From a virus: a stretch of 64,000 bases of DNA. Positions 32,542-41,425 of this stretch are shown in pieces. The stretch is from the IMG/VR virus record IMGVR_UViG_3300043399_000272, positions 186,001 through 250,000 of that record; one strand, written 5' to 3'. The position numbers and the translations under genes were made by a program. How positions within the stretch are numbered: the first letter of the stretch is position 1; every line of letters begins with the position of its first letter. The notes beneath the pieces were generated by a model that did no database searches, was not told where the DNA came from, and saw nothing but the letters and a program-made list of their open reading frames with translations.

Positions 32542-32762
32542 ACTTCAGCCCAGCTCCCAAGTATCATACTTGGAACGATTATGTTGCGAGAAAGATTGTG
32601 AAATCTCCCTGGGAGCAGTGGTTTGCGTGGTATCCTGTCAAAGTTAATGGAAATCGAATCTGGTTAAAGACAGTATACCGCCGATGCATCAACACATATG
32701 TTGACATGGATAATTGGAAAAGATACGAATACGGTAATGTATTTGATATACTGAAAGACTAA
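32538..32762 (+). CDS. small aromatic protein, paralogue of the gene at 12992
   Basis: 74 residues from ATG 32538 (ATGA overlap). 'PWEQWFAWYPVKVNGNRIW' and 'YEYGNVFDILKD' match the C-terminal half of the protein at 12992-13333. Function unknown. Last gene of the sigma70 operon, directly before a terminator. Confidence 0.78.
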   Translation: MNFSPAPKYHTWNDYVARKIVKSPWEQWFAWYPVKVNGNRIWLKTVYRRCINTYVDMDNWKRYEYGNVFDILKD

Positions 32763-32791
32763 CTCCTGATAAATACACTATCAGGAGTTTT
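32763..32791 (+). terminator. terminator hairpin overlapping late box and SD
   Basis: A perfect 9-bp stem (32763-32771 with 32779-32787), 7-base loop, then TTTT. The loop side includes the late box 32768-32775, and the 3' arm holds the AGGAG used by the gene at 32794. Confidence 0.85.
32768..32775 (+). promoter_or_regulatory. late promoter box (GATAAATA) inside a terminator
   Basis: Spans the 5' arm and loop of the hairpin. A start 6 bases downstream would omit most of the 5' arm, leaving the SD unpaired. Confidence 0.75.
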
Positions 32792-32793
32792 CC

Positions 32794-33555
32794 ATGGCTA
32801 ATCAGCGACTACAAGATTTAAAAGATGAATTGTTCAAAAATTTAAGATTTCGTCTAGGTGATGGTATGGTTGATGTTGAACTTGACCCAGAGCATTACGA
32901 AGCTGCATACAATTACACCATTAAACTATATAGACAACGAGCACAAAACGCAACGCAAGAATCATATACTTTGATGGAAATTCATAAAAATAAAGATGTG
33001 TATGTCCTGCCTTCAGAATTTATCAACGTAAGACAAGTATTTAGAAGAACAGTGGGTTTAGAAACAGGTCCTGCGGCAAGTTCTTTTGACCCATTTTCTA
33101 GTGCGATTCTTAACACGTATTTGTTAAACTATAACTACGCAGGTGGTCTAGCAACATATGATTTTTATGCCCAGTACATCGAATTAGCTGCTAGAATGTT
33201 CGGTGGATACGTAATTTACACGTTTAACCCTGTAACCAAAGAAATTAGAATTGTAAGAGACCCTAAAGGATCAGGCGAAAAGATTCTAATTTGGGCTGAT
33301 ATTATTCGTCCAGAAGAACAATTATTACAAGATCCAGGGGCAGGGGTTTGGATTGGTGACTATACACTTGCGGTGCTTAAAGGCATATTAGGCGAAGCCC
33401 GTGAAAAATTCGCTAGTATAGCTGGTCCAAGTGGCGGAACTTCTTTAAATGGTGCTTCGCTCAAAGCAGAATCAAAAGCAGAACAAGAAAGATTAATTGA
33501 GGATCTAAAACGCTTTGTAGATTATAGTCAACCATATTCATTCGTTATTGGTTAA
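32794..33555 (+). CDS. 13: neck protein gp13
   Basis: 253 residues (T4 gp13 is 309). 'LKDELFKNLRFRLGDGMVDV' and 'EHYEAAYNYTIKLYRQR' begin the protein as in gp13 of T4-like marine phages; 'VLPSEFINVRQVFRR' and 'YDFYAQYIELAARMFGG' follow. gp13 joins the filled head to the tail through gp14. Late box and gp14/gp15 nearby support the call. Confidence 0.8.
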   Translation: MANQRLQDLKDELFKNLRFRLGDGMVDVELDPEHYEAAYNYTIKLYRQRAQNATQESYTLMEIHKNKDVYVLPSEFINVRQVFRRTVGLETGPAASSFDPFSSAILNTYLLNYNYAGGLATYDFYAQYIELAARMFGGYVIYTFNPVTKEIRIVRDPKGSGEKILIWADIIRPEEQLLQDPGAGVWIGDYTLAVLKGILGEAREKFASIAGPSGGTSLNGASLKAESKAEQERLIEDLKRFVDYSQPYSFVIG

Positions 33556-33575
33556 ACTGCTCTTTATTTTAAGAC

Positions 33576-33610
33576 ACTCCTGTAATACAATAAGTACTGC
33601 AGGAGTTTTC
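33576..33610 (+). terminator. hairpin/terminator upstream of the dNMP kinase
   Basis: ACTCCTG (33576-33582) pairs with CAGGAGT (33600-33606) across a 17-base loop, followed by T-rich sequence. The 3' arm holds the AGGAG that is the SD for the ATG at 33616. Confidence 0.65.
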
Positions 33611-33615
33611 TTTTT

Positions 33616-34248
33616 ATGATTATAGGTGTTACCGGATTGATCGGCAGCGGCAAAGATACTATCGCCGATTATTTAGTTACCCATCATGGGTTTAAGCGTA
33701 TAAGTTTTGCAGCTAGTCTCAAAGATGCAGTATCGTCAGTATTTGGTTGGGACCGAGAATTACTAGAAGGAACGACTAAATCAAGTCGTGAATGGCGAGA
33801 ACAAAAAGATGAATGGTGGAGCAACCGTCTAGGTAGAGAAATTACACCACGCTGGGTACTGCAATTTTGGGGCACAGAAGTTTTACGTAATCATTTTCAT
33901 AATGATATATGGGTTGCGAGTGTAGAAAACAAATTGCGCCAAGCAAAGGATGATATTGTAATCACAGATTGCAGATTTGCTAATGAGGTCAATGCTATAA
34001 AAGATGCAGGCGGTCTAACGATGCGTGTTTCACGCGGGCCCGATCCAGAATGGTATCAATATGCAACTGATTATAACAAAGGACCTGATGGAAATTCCAT
34101 GTGGTCTATTAGTAAAACTAAATTAGATAAATTTGGTATACATGCCAGCGAATATTCTAGCGTTGGCTTGATGTATGACTATTACGTTGATAATAACGGC
34201 TCAATTGATGATTTGCATAATAAAGTGAAATCAATAGTCAACCTCTAA
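33616..34248 (+). CDS. 1: deoxynucleoside monophosphate kinase (gp1-like)
   Basis: 210 residues (T4 gp1 is 241). Walker A GLIGSGKD at 7-14; 'FASLKDAVSSVFGWDRELL'-type segment, 'WGTEVLRNHFHNDIW' and 'VITDCRFANEVNAI' are blocks of the phage dNMP kinase family, which converts dNMPs to dNDPs. Its SD lies in a hairpin arm, suggesting translational control. Convergent with the HNH gene (18-base overlap). Confidence 0.88.
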   Translation: MIIGVTGLIGSGKDTIADYLVTHHGFKRISFAASLKDAVSSVFGWDRELLEGTTKSSREWREQKDEWWSNRLGREITPRWVLQFWGTEVLRNHFHNDIWVASVENKLRQAKDDIVITDCRFANEVNAIKDAGGLTMRVSRGPDPEWYQYATDYNKGPDGNSMWSISKTKLDKFGIHASEYSSVGLMYDYYVDNNGSIDDLHNKVKSIVNL

Positions 34249-34578
34249 ATCACCCCTGCGCCAAGTTACTTCCTTTCGTTTTACTACTTCTACGCAATTA
34301 AGACACACCGTTCTTAAGTTGACGTAGTTATTATTTTCTAGATTACCATCTATGTGGTATACAGTCATCTGAGAAGAAAATAGACTCTTAAACCCGCATA
34401 CGTCACATGTGGGTTTTTTCTTGTATCCTGCCCTTTGCCAAGTAGGAACGCTGGGTTTCTTCTTAGCTTTCTTGCGCCCGCACTCATCACATATGCTGCG
34501 ATAGTATGTTTTTCCTTTGCGGATGTAATTAACTGCACAAAGATTCTTGTTACAAGTCTTACATATTGGTCTTTTCAT
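34231..34578 (-). CDS. HNH-type nuclease-like protein
   Basis: 115 residues. Two Cys pairs (C-x2-C at 6-9 and in 'SICDECGRK'), a further 'CDVCG' and 'CLNC', and 'YHIDGNLENNNYVNLRTVC' with the H-N-N arrangement. The same protein type is conserved in T4-like cyanophages. Could be a nicking enzyme or a degenerate homing endonuclease. It does not interrupt a gene, so it is more likely resident than mobile. Confidence 0.8.
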   Translation of the reverse strand: MKRPICKTCNKNLCAVNYIRKGKTYYRSICDECGRKKAKKKPSVPTWQRAGYKKKPTCDVCGFKSLFSSQMTVYHIDGNLENNNYVNLRTVCLNCVEVVKRKEVTWRRGDLEVDY

Positions 34579-34625
34579 ACAGTATTTAACAAAACACCTT
34601 TAAAGGTATGGTTATTGGCTGTTTT

Positions 34626-34645
34626 TATAAATTTTCGCTAAATAT
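34626..34645 (+). promoter_or_regulatory. possible degenerate late box for the sheath gene
   Basis: TATAAATT at 34626-34633 and CTAAATA at 34639-34645, about 50-65 bases before the sheath ATG. Neither is exact. The leader also has AGGG-CGTTAA-CCCT (small stem) and SD AAAGGA. Confidence 0.45.
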
Positions 34646-34696
34646 TATTACGTATAGGGCGTTAACCCTCAAAATCATAACATAAAGGAAAACAAC

Positions 34697-37600
34697 ATGG
34701 CACTAGTATCACCAGGCGTAGAAGTTACAATTATTGATGAAAGTCAATATTTACCTCCTGCCTCATCATCTGTCCCCTTCGTTCTATTAGCAACTGCACA
34801 AAATAAAGCGAACGCTACCGGGACAGCAATTGCGCCAGCGACTACAGCCGCTAATGCAAACAAATTATACACAGTAACAAGTCAGCGTGACTTAGTAAAC
34901 TTATTCGGTAATCCGTTCTTTTACAAAACTTCGAATAATACCCCTATTCAGGGATATGAACTAAATGAATATGGTCTTTTGGCTGCATACTCATTGCTAG
35001 GTGCTACTAATCGTTGCTTTATCTTACGTGCTGACATTGACTTGGCTAGCTTAGTAGGTACATTATCTCGTCCAACAGGAGCTCCTGCTGACGGTACTTA
35101 TTGGTTAGATACAACAACTACTACCTGGGGTATCTATGAGTTTAATCAATCTACTGGTAAATTCACTAATAAACTACCACTAGTTATTACTGACGCTAAC
35201 CAAATGTCTGGCGGCGCGCCACTAACATCATTGGGTACGATCGGATCATACGCACAATATGCTGAATTGAATTCAGAAACTGGTGTTTATAGTAACCCTA
35301 CATTCTTCTATAAGAACATGAACAACTCATGGGTTGTCGTAGGTAGTCAAGACTGGAAAAATTCAATACCTACTGTAACTACTGTTGCTCCTACAGGTGC
35401 ATTACTTAGTGGAACAGAATACTCATTCACTATTACGTTTAATGGAACTACCGGCAATGCTCAAGTAATAACGTTTGACGGAGCTACTGGCATTTACGCT
35501 ATTCAGAATGCAATTCACAATGCAGGTGGATATTTAGATGCTCAAGTTGTAAACAACACACTTCAAATTTATTACTCTAATCCAGATCCTGATTCTTTCA
35601 TCAATATTACTGACGGAGCAAATACACCATTAGCTACATTATTTGGAGCAGCAGCACCAGTTAATCTCAACTATTTTAACCCATTGATGGTTACTAGTCC
35701 ATCATCTCAGATGCCTTTATGGACAGTTGGCCAATTAACTTCTAGACCTACTGGATCTGTTTGGGTTAAATCAAGTGTATCTGGTAATGGTTTGAATCCT
35801 GCTCTCAACGTTTATCGTAGTAGTTTAGCTAGTTGGGTAGGCGTAAATGTATCTTATTATGACTTATCTGGAAATGCAATCTTTGCGTTAGATTCAACTG
35901 GTGGCCAATCAATACCAGTAGGCACTGTTATCATGTCTGGTGCACCTGCAGGCTTATTAAGAAGAAAAGCTACAGGTAGCACAATTGTAACTGGCTCTAC
36001 TACTTCGCCAGAACCAACTGTAGGATCCGTATTGTATGCTACTGTATCAACTCCGGGTGTTCCTGCTGCATCGGTCCATCAAATTACTATGACCGGTTCA
36101 ACAGGATCTTCGTTTGTAGTTGATTGGCTTGCAGCCGATATCCCTAATACAGATGCATATTTGACTACTAATGGAGCAATTCAAATCGAACACACCGCCG
36201 GCGGCGACATCTATTTAACTGATGTTAATCCTACAACAGGTATTAGTTCGGGACTTCTTGCTGAAATAGGTTTTGACACAGTATCTAACCCAGATGTACT
36301 AGTTGGTTTTGCTCTAAGTAACTACAACACATTCCAGTACACTGACATTGGCGGCGCAGTATTCTCTGTAACTATTGAAAGAGATTACTATTCTGTTTCT
36401 GCTAACTTAGGATCCGGTAACTACTCTAGTTCTGGTACTACTCAGGTAGTAATACCAGGAACTGATTTAGGTGGTTCATCTCCTGCAAATGATATTACAA
36501 TTAACATTGAAGGTGGTTCATCTCCTACTTGGACATTCATGTCCGGCACACCTAACATTAAATATGTTTCAACTTTATCTAATTGGGAATGGTTGTCCTA
36601 CACACCAAATGAAGGTCCACTAGCAACAAACCCAGCAAACGGAACTAATTGGTACTACAGTACAATTTCTGAAGTTGACATTATGGTAAACCAAAATGGT
36701 GCTTGGAAAGGGTATCGTGAAGTATCTTACGATAGTAATGGTCACCCCCTACCAAGCGGTGTTAACACAACTGATCCTAACGGTCCGATTCTTGCAACCG
36801 ATGAGCCAACTACTCAGAGTGACGGTACTGCTCTAGTGTACGGTGATCTATGGATTGACACTAATGATTTAGAAAACTATCCAATGATTTATCGTTGGCA
36901 ATTGGTTGATGGTCAAGATCAATGGGTACAAATCGACAACACAGACCAAGTCAGTCAAAACGGTGTTCTATTTGCAGACGCACGTTGGGGCACTTCTGGT
37001 AGCGTAGATCCAGTAAATGATCCGATACCTGAAATCGTTGATTTGCTAGAAAGCAATTATCTAGATTTAGATGCACCTAATCCAGTTGCGTATCCACAAG
37101 GTATGTTGTTATGGAATACCCGTCGTTCTGGATATAACGTAAAGCAGTTTAGAACTAATTACTTTACAAGTGCTAACTATCCAGGTGAATCATTACCTAC
37201 ATTCTCATACACATGGGTAAGTGTAAGTGGATTGAATACTAATGGATCAGCTTACATGGGCCGCAAAGCTCAGCGTAATATGGTTGTACAAGCCATGAAA
37301 GCTGCAATTGGTACTAACCAGACAATTCGTGAAGAAGATACATTCTTCAACTTAATGGCTACACCAAACTATCCTGAGTTGCAACCTGATATGGTCGTTC
37401 TAAACAATGACCGTAACAACACTGCTTACATCATTGGTGATACACCATTGCGCTTACCAGATCAAGCTACTGCATTGACTAACTGGGCTACAAACGCTGC
37501 AGGAGCATCAAGCACAGGTGAAGATGGATTAGTTACACGTAACGAATATATGGGTCTATTCTATCCAAGCGGTATCACTGTAAACCCAACAGATGGTTCT

Positions 37601-38206
37601 GCAGTGGTGGTACCTGCTTCACATATGATGCTTCGTACATTCTTACGCAATGATACTATTGCTTATCCTTGGTTAGCACCAGCTGGTACTCGTAGAGGTA
37701 ATATCGACAATGCAACAAACATTGGTTATTTAGACGCAACTACTGGCGAGTTTGTAGCTATCAAGAATCGTTTAGGAATTCGTGACGTATTGTACACAAA
37801 CCAGATCAACCCACTAGCATTCTTCACAGGTGTTGGCTTGTTGAACTATGGTAATAAGAACAGCAAGGATACACAGTCTGCACTAGATCGTATCAACGTA
37901 GCTCGTTTAGTTTGCTATGTACGTGAAAGACTGCAAGTTCTTGCTCGTCCGTTCGTATTCGAACCTAACGATTCTGTAACACGTAATCAAATTGCAGGTG
38001 TGGTACAGTCATTGTTTATAGATTTAGTCGCTAAACGTGGCCTATATGACTACCTAGTTGTATGTGATGAATCTAACAATACTCCTGCACGTATCGACAG
38101 AAATGAATTGTGGATCGATGTTGCGATTGAGCCAGTGAAAGCTGCTGAATTCATCTACATCCCAGTTCGTGTCCTTAACACAGGGGAAATTCAAGGAGCC
38201 CAATAA
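34697..38206 (+). CDS. 18: tail sheath protein gp18, enlarged
   Basis: 1169 residues (T4 gp18 is 659). The contractile tail sheath subunit. N-terminus 'MALVSPGVEVTIIDESQYLP' and 'NEYGLLAAYSLLGATNRCF' and C-terminal 'REEDTFFNLMATPNYPEL', 'NDRNNTAYIIGDTPLRLP', 'MMLRTFLRNDTIAYPW' and 'GIRDVLYTNQINPLAFF' are standard sheath blocks. About 700 residues lie between them, rich in Thr/Ser/Asn, with repeated 'W..Y' beta modules. These likely form outward-facing domains. Confidence 0.9.
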   Translation: MALVSPGVEVTIIDESQYLPPASSSVPFVLLATAQNKANATGTAIAPATTAANANKLYTVTSQRDLVNLFGNPFFYKTSNNTPIQGYELNEYGLLAAYSLLGATNRCFILRADIDLASLVGTLSRPTGAPADGTYWLDTTTTTWGIYEFNQSTGKFTNKLPLVITDANQMSGGAPLTSLGTIGSYAQYAELNSETGVYSNPTFFYKNMNNSWVVVGSQDWKNSIPTVTTVAPTGALLSGTEYSFTITFNGTTGNAQVITFDGATGIYAIQNAIHNAGGYLDAQVVNNTLQIYYSNPDPDSFINITDGANTPLATLFGAAAPVNLNYFNPLMVTSPSSQMPLWTVGQLTSRPTGSVWVKSSVSGNGLNPALNVYRSSLASWVGVNVSYYDLSGNAIFALDSTGGQSIPVGTVIMSGAPAGLLRRKATGSTIVTGSTTSPEPTVGSVLYATVSTPGVPAASVHQITMTGSTGSSFVVDWLAADIPNTDAYLTTNGAIQIEHTAGGDIYLTDVNPTTGISSGLLAEIGFDTVSNPDVLVGFALSNYNTFQYTDIGGAVFSVTIERDYYSVSANLGSGNYSSSGTTQVVIPGTDLGGSSPANDITINIEGGSSPTWTFMSGTPNIKYVSTLSNWEWLSYTPNEGPLATNPANGTNWYYSTISEVDIMVNQNGAWKGYREVSYDSNGHPLPSGVNTTDPNGPILATDEPTTQSDGTALVYGDLWIDTNDLENYPMIYRWQLVDGQDQWVQIDNTDQVSQNGVLFADARWGTSGSVDPVNDPIPEIVDLLESNYLDLDAPNPVAYPQGMLLWNTRRSGYNVKQFRTNYFTSANYPGESLPTFSYTWVSVSGLNTNGSAYMGRKAQRNMVVQAMKAAIGTNQTIREEDTFFNLMATPNYPELQPDMVVLNNDRNNTAYIIGDTPLRLPDQATALTNWATNAAGASSTGEDGLVTRNEYMGLFYPSGITVNPTDGSAVVVPASHMMLRTFLRNDTIAYPWLAPAGTRRGNIDNATNIGYLDATTGEFVAIKNRLGIRDVLYTNQINPLAFFTGVGLLNYGNKNSKDTQSALDRINVARLVCYVRERLQVLARPFVFEPNDSVTRNQIAGVVQSLFIDLVAKRGLYDYLVVCDESNNTPARIDRNELWIDVAIEPVKAAEFIYIPVRVLNTGEIQGAQ

Positions 38207-38231
38207 ATGAAGCCCGAAAGGGCTTCATTTT
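38207..38231 (+). terminator. rho-independent terminator after gp18
   Basis: Stem ATGAAGCCC with GGGCTTCAT closing a GAAA tetraloop (38207-38228), then TTTTAT. Directly follows the sheath stop codon. Confidence 0.92.
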
Positions 38232-38237
38232 ATAAAA

Positions 38238-38245
38238 GATAAATA
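38238..38245 (+). promoter_or_regulatory. late promoter box (GATAAATA)
   Basis: 20 bases before the tube ATG at 38266, with CAGGAG as SD. Gives the tube gene independent expression after the sheath terminator. Confidence 0.8.
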
Positions 38246-38265
38246 TATATAACAGGAGAAATAAT

Positions 38266-38895
38266 ATGGCAACAGCCTCTCAATCATTGTTCAACATGAC
38301 CGTAGCATCTGATAATGCTACAAATAGTCAAGGCTTGTTGATGCCAAAATTACAATATCGCTTCAGAGCTTTATTTTTGAATTTTGGAGTTGGCGGTGCA
38401 ACAACTGAACTTACTAAGCAAGTTATTGATATCGCTAGACCTAGTCTATCATTTACTGAAATACCAATTGATATTTACAACAGTAAAATTTACCTATCAG
38501 GTAAGCACGAATGGGCTGCTACTACAATCAACTTACGTGATGATGCACAAGGTAACGTAGCTAAGTTAGTAGGTCAACAGATTCAAAAGCAAATGGATTT
38601 CGTAGAGCAAGCAAGTGCTGCTACTGGTCAGGACTATAAGTTCCAGATCAACTATGAAGTTCTTGACGGTGGAAATGGCTTACTCACACCTACAGTTTTA
38701 GAAACTTGGGAATTGTATGGGTGCTTCGTACAACAAGCTAACTATAATACAATGAACTATTCTACCAATGAACCTGCAACAATTTCGTTAACTGTACGTT
38801 ACGATAACGCAATTCAGAGTCCGTTGACTTCTGGTATCGGTACTAACGTCGGTCGTGCATTCGGTGGCGGTACTGTAACAGGTATCGGTTCTTAA
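38266..38895 (+). CDS. 19: tail tube protein gp19
   Basis: 209 residues (T4 gp19 is 163). 'MPKLQYRFRALFLNFGVGG', 'ARPSLSFTEIPIDIYNSKIY', 'WAATTINLRDDAQGNVAKLV' and 'TWELYGCFVQQANYNTMNYS' match the tube subunit of T4-like phages. Own terminator-separated late promoter, as expected for a protein needed in high copy. Confidence 0.93.
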   Translation: MATASQSLFNMTVASDNATNSQGLLMPKLQYRFRALFLNFGVGGATTELTKQVIDIARPSLSFTEIPIDIYNSKIYLSGKHEWAATTINLRDDAQGNVAKLVGQQIQKQMDFVEQASAATGQDYKFQINYEVLDGGNGLLTPTVLETWELYGCFVQQANYNTMNYSTNEPATISLTVRYDNAIQSPLTSGIGTNVGRAFGGGTVTGIGS

Positions 38896-38907
38896 TTAGG
38901 AGCCTAA

Positions 38908-40065
38908 ATGGCAGGTTTTTTTCAAGACCTTTTAGGGGACGCTACCAAAGCGTTCTTCGGTAATGACTACTTGCGTGATTATACTCACGCAAGTCTTACC
39001 TTTAGATCCAACGCATACCAATACTCACCCAAGTTTAAGTTTTTATTTCATGTTTATTTTGATATAAACACAGAGTATATTTCTACACAATTTCCTCAAG
39101 GAAGTAACTTTGGATTAGCTGTTAAAAACATACAACTACCTAAGTACACTGTTGATGTTACAACACTTAATCAATATAATAGAAAACGTCTAGTGCAGAC
39201 GAAATTAAAATACGATCCCATCAACATAGTATTTCACGATGATAACGGTAATTTAATTAGAAATTTATGGAATGCATATTATACATACTACTATAAAGAC
39301 GGATTACAAATAGATTCGTTTAGTAACGTCACTGCAGGTCCTCCTAATCCAAAATTTGATTTAAATAAGAGAAATGTGTATGATAGTAGTATCTCAGGAA
39401 ACGATGATTGGGGATACATCGGAGAATCTAGTAGAACACCGGTGACCACAGCAGGATCTGCGTTGGGTCAGACGAAAGCTCCGTTCTTCAGAGCTATTAA
39501 TATATACGGTTTTAACCAACACAATTTTGCATTGTATCGACTTATCAATCCTATGATTGAAAGTTTTAGCCACGACACCTACGACTACTCACAATCAAAC
39601 GGTGTAATGGAAAATCAAATGTCAATTGCGTATGAAACTGTAAATTATTTCCAAGGTGCAATTGACGGTAGAAGACCTGATCAGATTGTTAAACAATTTG
39701 GTGTCGATGGTCAATATGATAGAACATTGAGTCCTATCGCACGTCCGGGATCGAATGCCGCAATATTAGGTCCGGGTGGTTTATTAGATGCAGCAGGTGG
39801 TATCTTAGAAAATTTAGAAAGCGGAAACATTTTAGGTGCAATCCAGAAAGCAGGAGCTGCAAAAAATACTTTTAAGAACCCTCAAAATATAGTGAAGATA
39901 GCAACTGCAGAGGCGTTGGGAATGGCTAATACAGCATTACAGGGTTCACCTAACAGAAATACTCAGTTCACATTCCCAACTGAAGCAGCAACATTTATCA
40001 AGGGTGTTCCTGGACAAGTACAACAGGGTGTCCAGCAAATGTTGAAAAAGCCACCAACTGTATAA
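38908..40065 (+). CDS. tube-like/baseplate-associated protein
   Basis: 385 residues with a tube-like core: 'SPKFKFLFHVYFDINTEY', 'NIQLPKYTVDVTTLNQYN', 'VQTKLKYDPINIVFHDDNG' and 'YRLINPMIESFSHDTYDYSQ' mirror the gp19 fold order with a long C-terminal Gly/Ala-rich tail. gp48 and gp54 of T4, which start the tube on the baseplate, share this fold, so this could be their counterpart. Gene follows gp19 by 12 bases. Confidence 0.75.
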   Translation: MAGFFQDLLGDATKAFFGNDYLRDYTHASLTFRSNAYQYSPKFKFLFHVYFDINTEYISTQFPQGSNFGLAVKNIQLPKYTVDVTTLNQYNRKRLVQTKLKYDPINIVFHDDNGNLIRNLWNAYYTYYYKDGLQIDSFSNVTAGPPNPKFDLNKRNVYDSSISGNDDWGYIGESSRTPVTTAGSALGQTKAPFFRAINIYGFNQHNFALYRLINPMIESFSHDTYDYSQSNGVMENQMSIAYETVNYFQGAIDGRRPDQIVKQFGVDGQYDRTLSPIARPGSNAAILGPGGLLDAAGGILENLESGNILGAIQKAGAAKNTFKNPQNIVKIATAEALGMANTALQGSPNRNTQFTFPTEAATFIKGVPGQVQQGVQQMLKKPPTV

Positions 40066-40071
40066 TAAATA
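40064..40071 (+). promoter_or_regulatory. late promoter box (AATAAATA), leaderless
   Basis: Variant box with 5 bases between it and the ATG at 40077. Also overlaps the stop codon of the previous gene. Confidence 0.6.
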
Positions 40072-40076
40072 CTTTT

Positions 40077-40439
40077 ATGGCACAACTAATTGACGCACCT
40101 AGAAATAATCTAGATAACACTGTTAGAATTTATGACCAGTTTTACAACTTTGATTTAGTTGTTGACGGTGGTCAATTTGATTTGGTTTATTCGTATTTCT
40201 TAAAGATCACTGGTAATAAAAATACAGCTAACAATTTCACCGGTATAATGTTTAGAATTTCTAACATTACTGGTGAAAATGTATTGTCATTACTTGATCA
40301 AATGAAGAACACAAGTAATCTTACAACTAGTAATCTTCTGACTTATTACTTAAACAGCTTAAGAAGTAAAACTACTTTGTACGGAATAGCCAATTTTCCT
40401 ATACCTAATGAAACTGTTCAACGAAACGTAGTACAATAA
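40077..40439 (+). CDS. conserved virion protein
   Basis: 120 residues. 'RIYDQFYNFDLVVDGGQFDL', 'NNFTGIMFRISNITGENVL' and 'YYLNSLRSKTTLYGI' are blocks of a short structural protein conserved in T4-like cyanophages between the tube and gp4 genes. Function not known. No SD; leaderless translation predicted. Confidence 0.8.
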   Translation: MAQLIDAPRNNLDNTVRIYDQFYNFDLVVDGGQFDLVYSYFLKITGNKNTANNFTGIMFRISNITGENVLSLLDQMKNTSNLTTSNLLTYYLNSLRSKTTLYGIANFPIPNETVQRNVVQ

Positions 40440-40440
40440 T

Positions 40441-40878
40441 ATGGCTAATTGGGCACAAGGTATCTATACTCCTAAAAACCCTGACAAATACATAGGAAAA
40501 CATAAGCCTAAGTATCGCAGTGGTTGGGAGTTTACCTTTATGCAATTTTGTGACAATAACGCATCTGTTCTTAAATGGGCAAGCGAGGCAATATCCATAC
40601 CTTACATGCATCCATTGACTGGTAAAAGAACTAATTACATACCAGACTTTTTCATAATCTACCAGAATAAATTTGGAAAACAATTAGCAGAAATAGTTGA
40701 GATTAAACCCAAAAAGCAAAGTTTGATTGAAAGCAGAGTAGCAAGTGCTAAGGACAGGGCAGTTGTTGCAATAAACCATGCTAAGTGGGCCGCAGCTATG
40801 GCCTACTGTAAACAAAACGGGTTTACATTCAGAGTTATCACAGAAGACGATTTGTTTAGAAACGGTAAACGCAAGTAA
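40441..40878 (+). CDS. 4: head completion protein gp4
   Basis: 145 residues (T4 gp4 is 150). 'YRSGWEFTFMQFCDNN', 'WASEAISIPYMHPLTGK' and 'YIPDFFIIY' with 'EIVEIKPKKQ' form the nuclease-like core (E ... D ... E-x-K) typical of gp4, which seals or trims packaged DNA ends before tail joining. Starts one base after the previous stop. Confidence 0.88.
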   Translation: MANWAQGIYTPKNPDKYIGKHKPKYRSGWEFTFMQFCDNNASVLKWASEAISIPYMHPLTGKRTNYIPDFFIIYQNKFGKQLAEIVEIKPKKQSLIESRVASAKDRAVVAINHAKWAAAMAYCKQNGFTFRVITEDDLFRNGKRK

Positions 40879-40884
40879 TAAATA
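40877..40884 (+). promoter_or_regulatory. late promoter box (AATAAATA)
   Basis: Overlaps the gp4 stop, 21 bases before the gp16 ATG at 40906. Confidence 0.6.
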
Positions 40885-40905
40885 CTACTATTACTTAATC
40901 GTCAA

Positions 40906-41397
40906 ATGACAAAAAAACTTTCAGAATTATTTGATTTACCTGAACCCGACGAACCTGATAATCTCAATGAACAGATTATCGAAAGTGCTGAGGTCCGAGA
41001 AATTACTCAAGAAGCCTTTTCTAATTTAGAAAAAATAGAAAATGCGTTGCCACAAGTTAAGGGTTTAGAAGCTGCTGACGGCGAGATGGATGATCTTGCT
41101 CAATTAGCACAAGACAGTTATAAAGATTTAATGGATCTTGGTATGCAAGTTGACAGTCGTTTTGCTAGTGAAATCTTTGGTGTAGCCGGTACTATGTTAG
41201 GACATGCTATTACAGCTAAAACAGCAAAGATTAATAAGAAATTAAAAATGTTAGACCTTCAATTAAAGAAGGCCCAACTAGATCAAAAAGCACTCTCACA
41301 AACTAAAGAAATAGAAAATACACCTGTCGGAGAAGGTCAACTGTTAGATAGAAACGAATTGCTCAAGCAAATTCTAGCTAACAAAAAATCCGACTGA
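40906..41397 (+). CDS. 16: terminase small subunit gp16
   Basis: 163 residues (T4 gp16 is 164). Acidic N-terminus, central helices 'LAQLAQDSYKDLMDLGMQVD' and 'EIFGVAGTMLGHAITAKTAK', and a long coiled coil 'INKKLKMLDLQLKKAQLDQK'. This is the gp16 layout, the ring-forming DNA recogniser for packaging. The large subunit gp17 is outside the window. Confidence 0.85.
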   Translation: MTKKLSELFDLPEPDEPDNLNEQIIESAEVREITQEAFSNLEKIENALPQVKGLEAADGEMDDLAQLAQDSYKDLMDLGMQVDSRFASEIFGVAGTMLGHAITAKTAKINKKLKMLDLQLKKAQLDQKALSQTKEIENTPVGEGQLLDRNELLKQILANKKSD

Positions 41398-41399
41398 TT

Positions 41400-41407
41400 G
41401 ATAAATA
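41400..41407 (+). promoter_or_regulatory. late promoter box (GATAAATA)
   Basis: 18 bases before the ATG at 41426; SD TAGGAA lies between. Confidence 0.75.
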
Positions 41408-41425
41408 ATATATAGGAATAACAAA

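Noticed and set aside
34231-34578. HNH gene as part of a mobile intron or homing element
   Set aside because: It neither interrupts a gene nor is flanked by intron-like sequence, and the same protein is familiar from related phages, so it looks resident.
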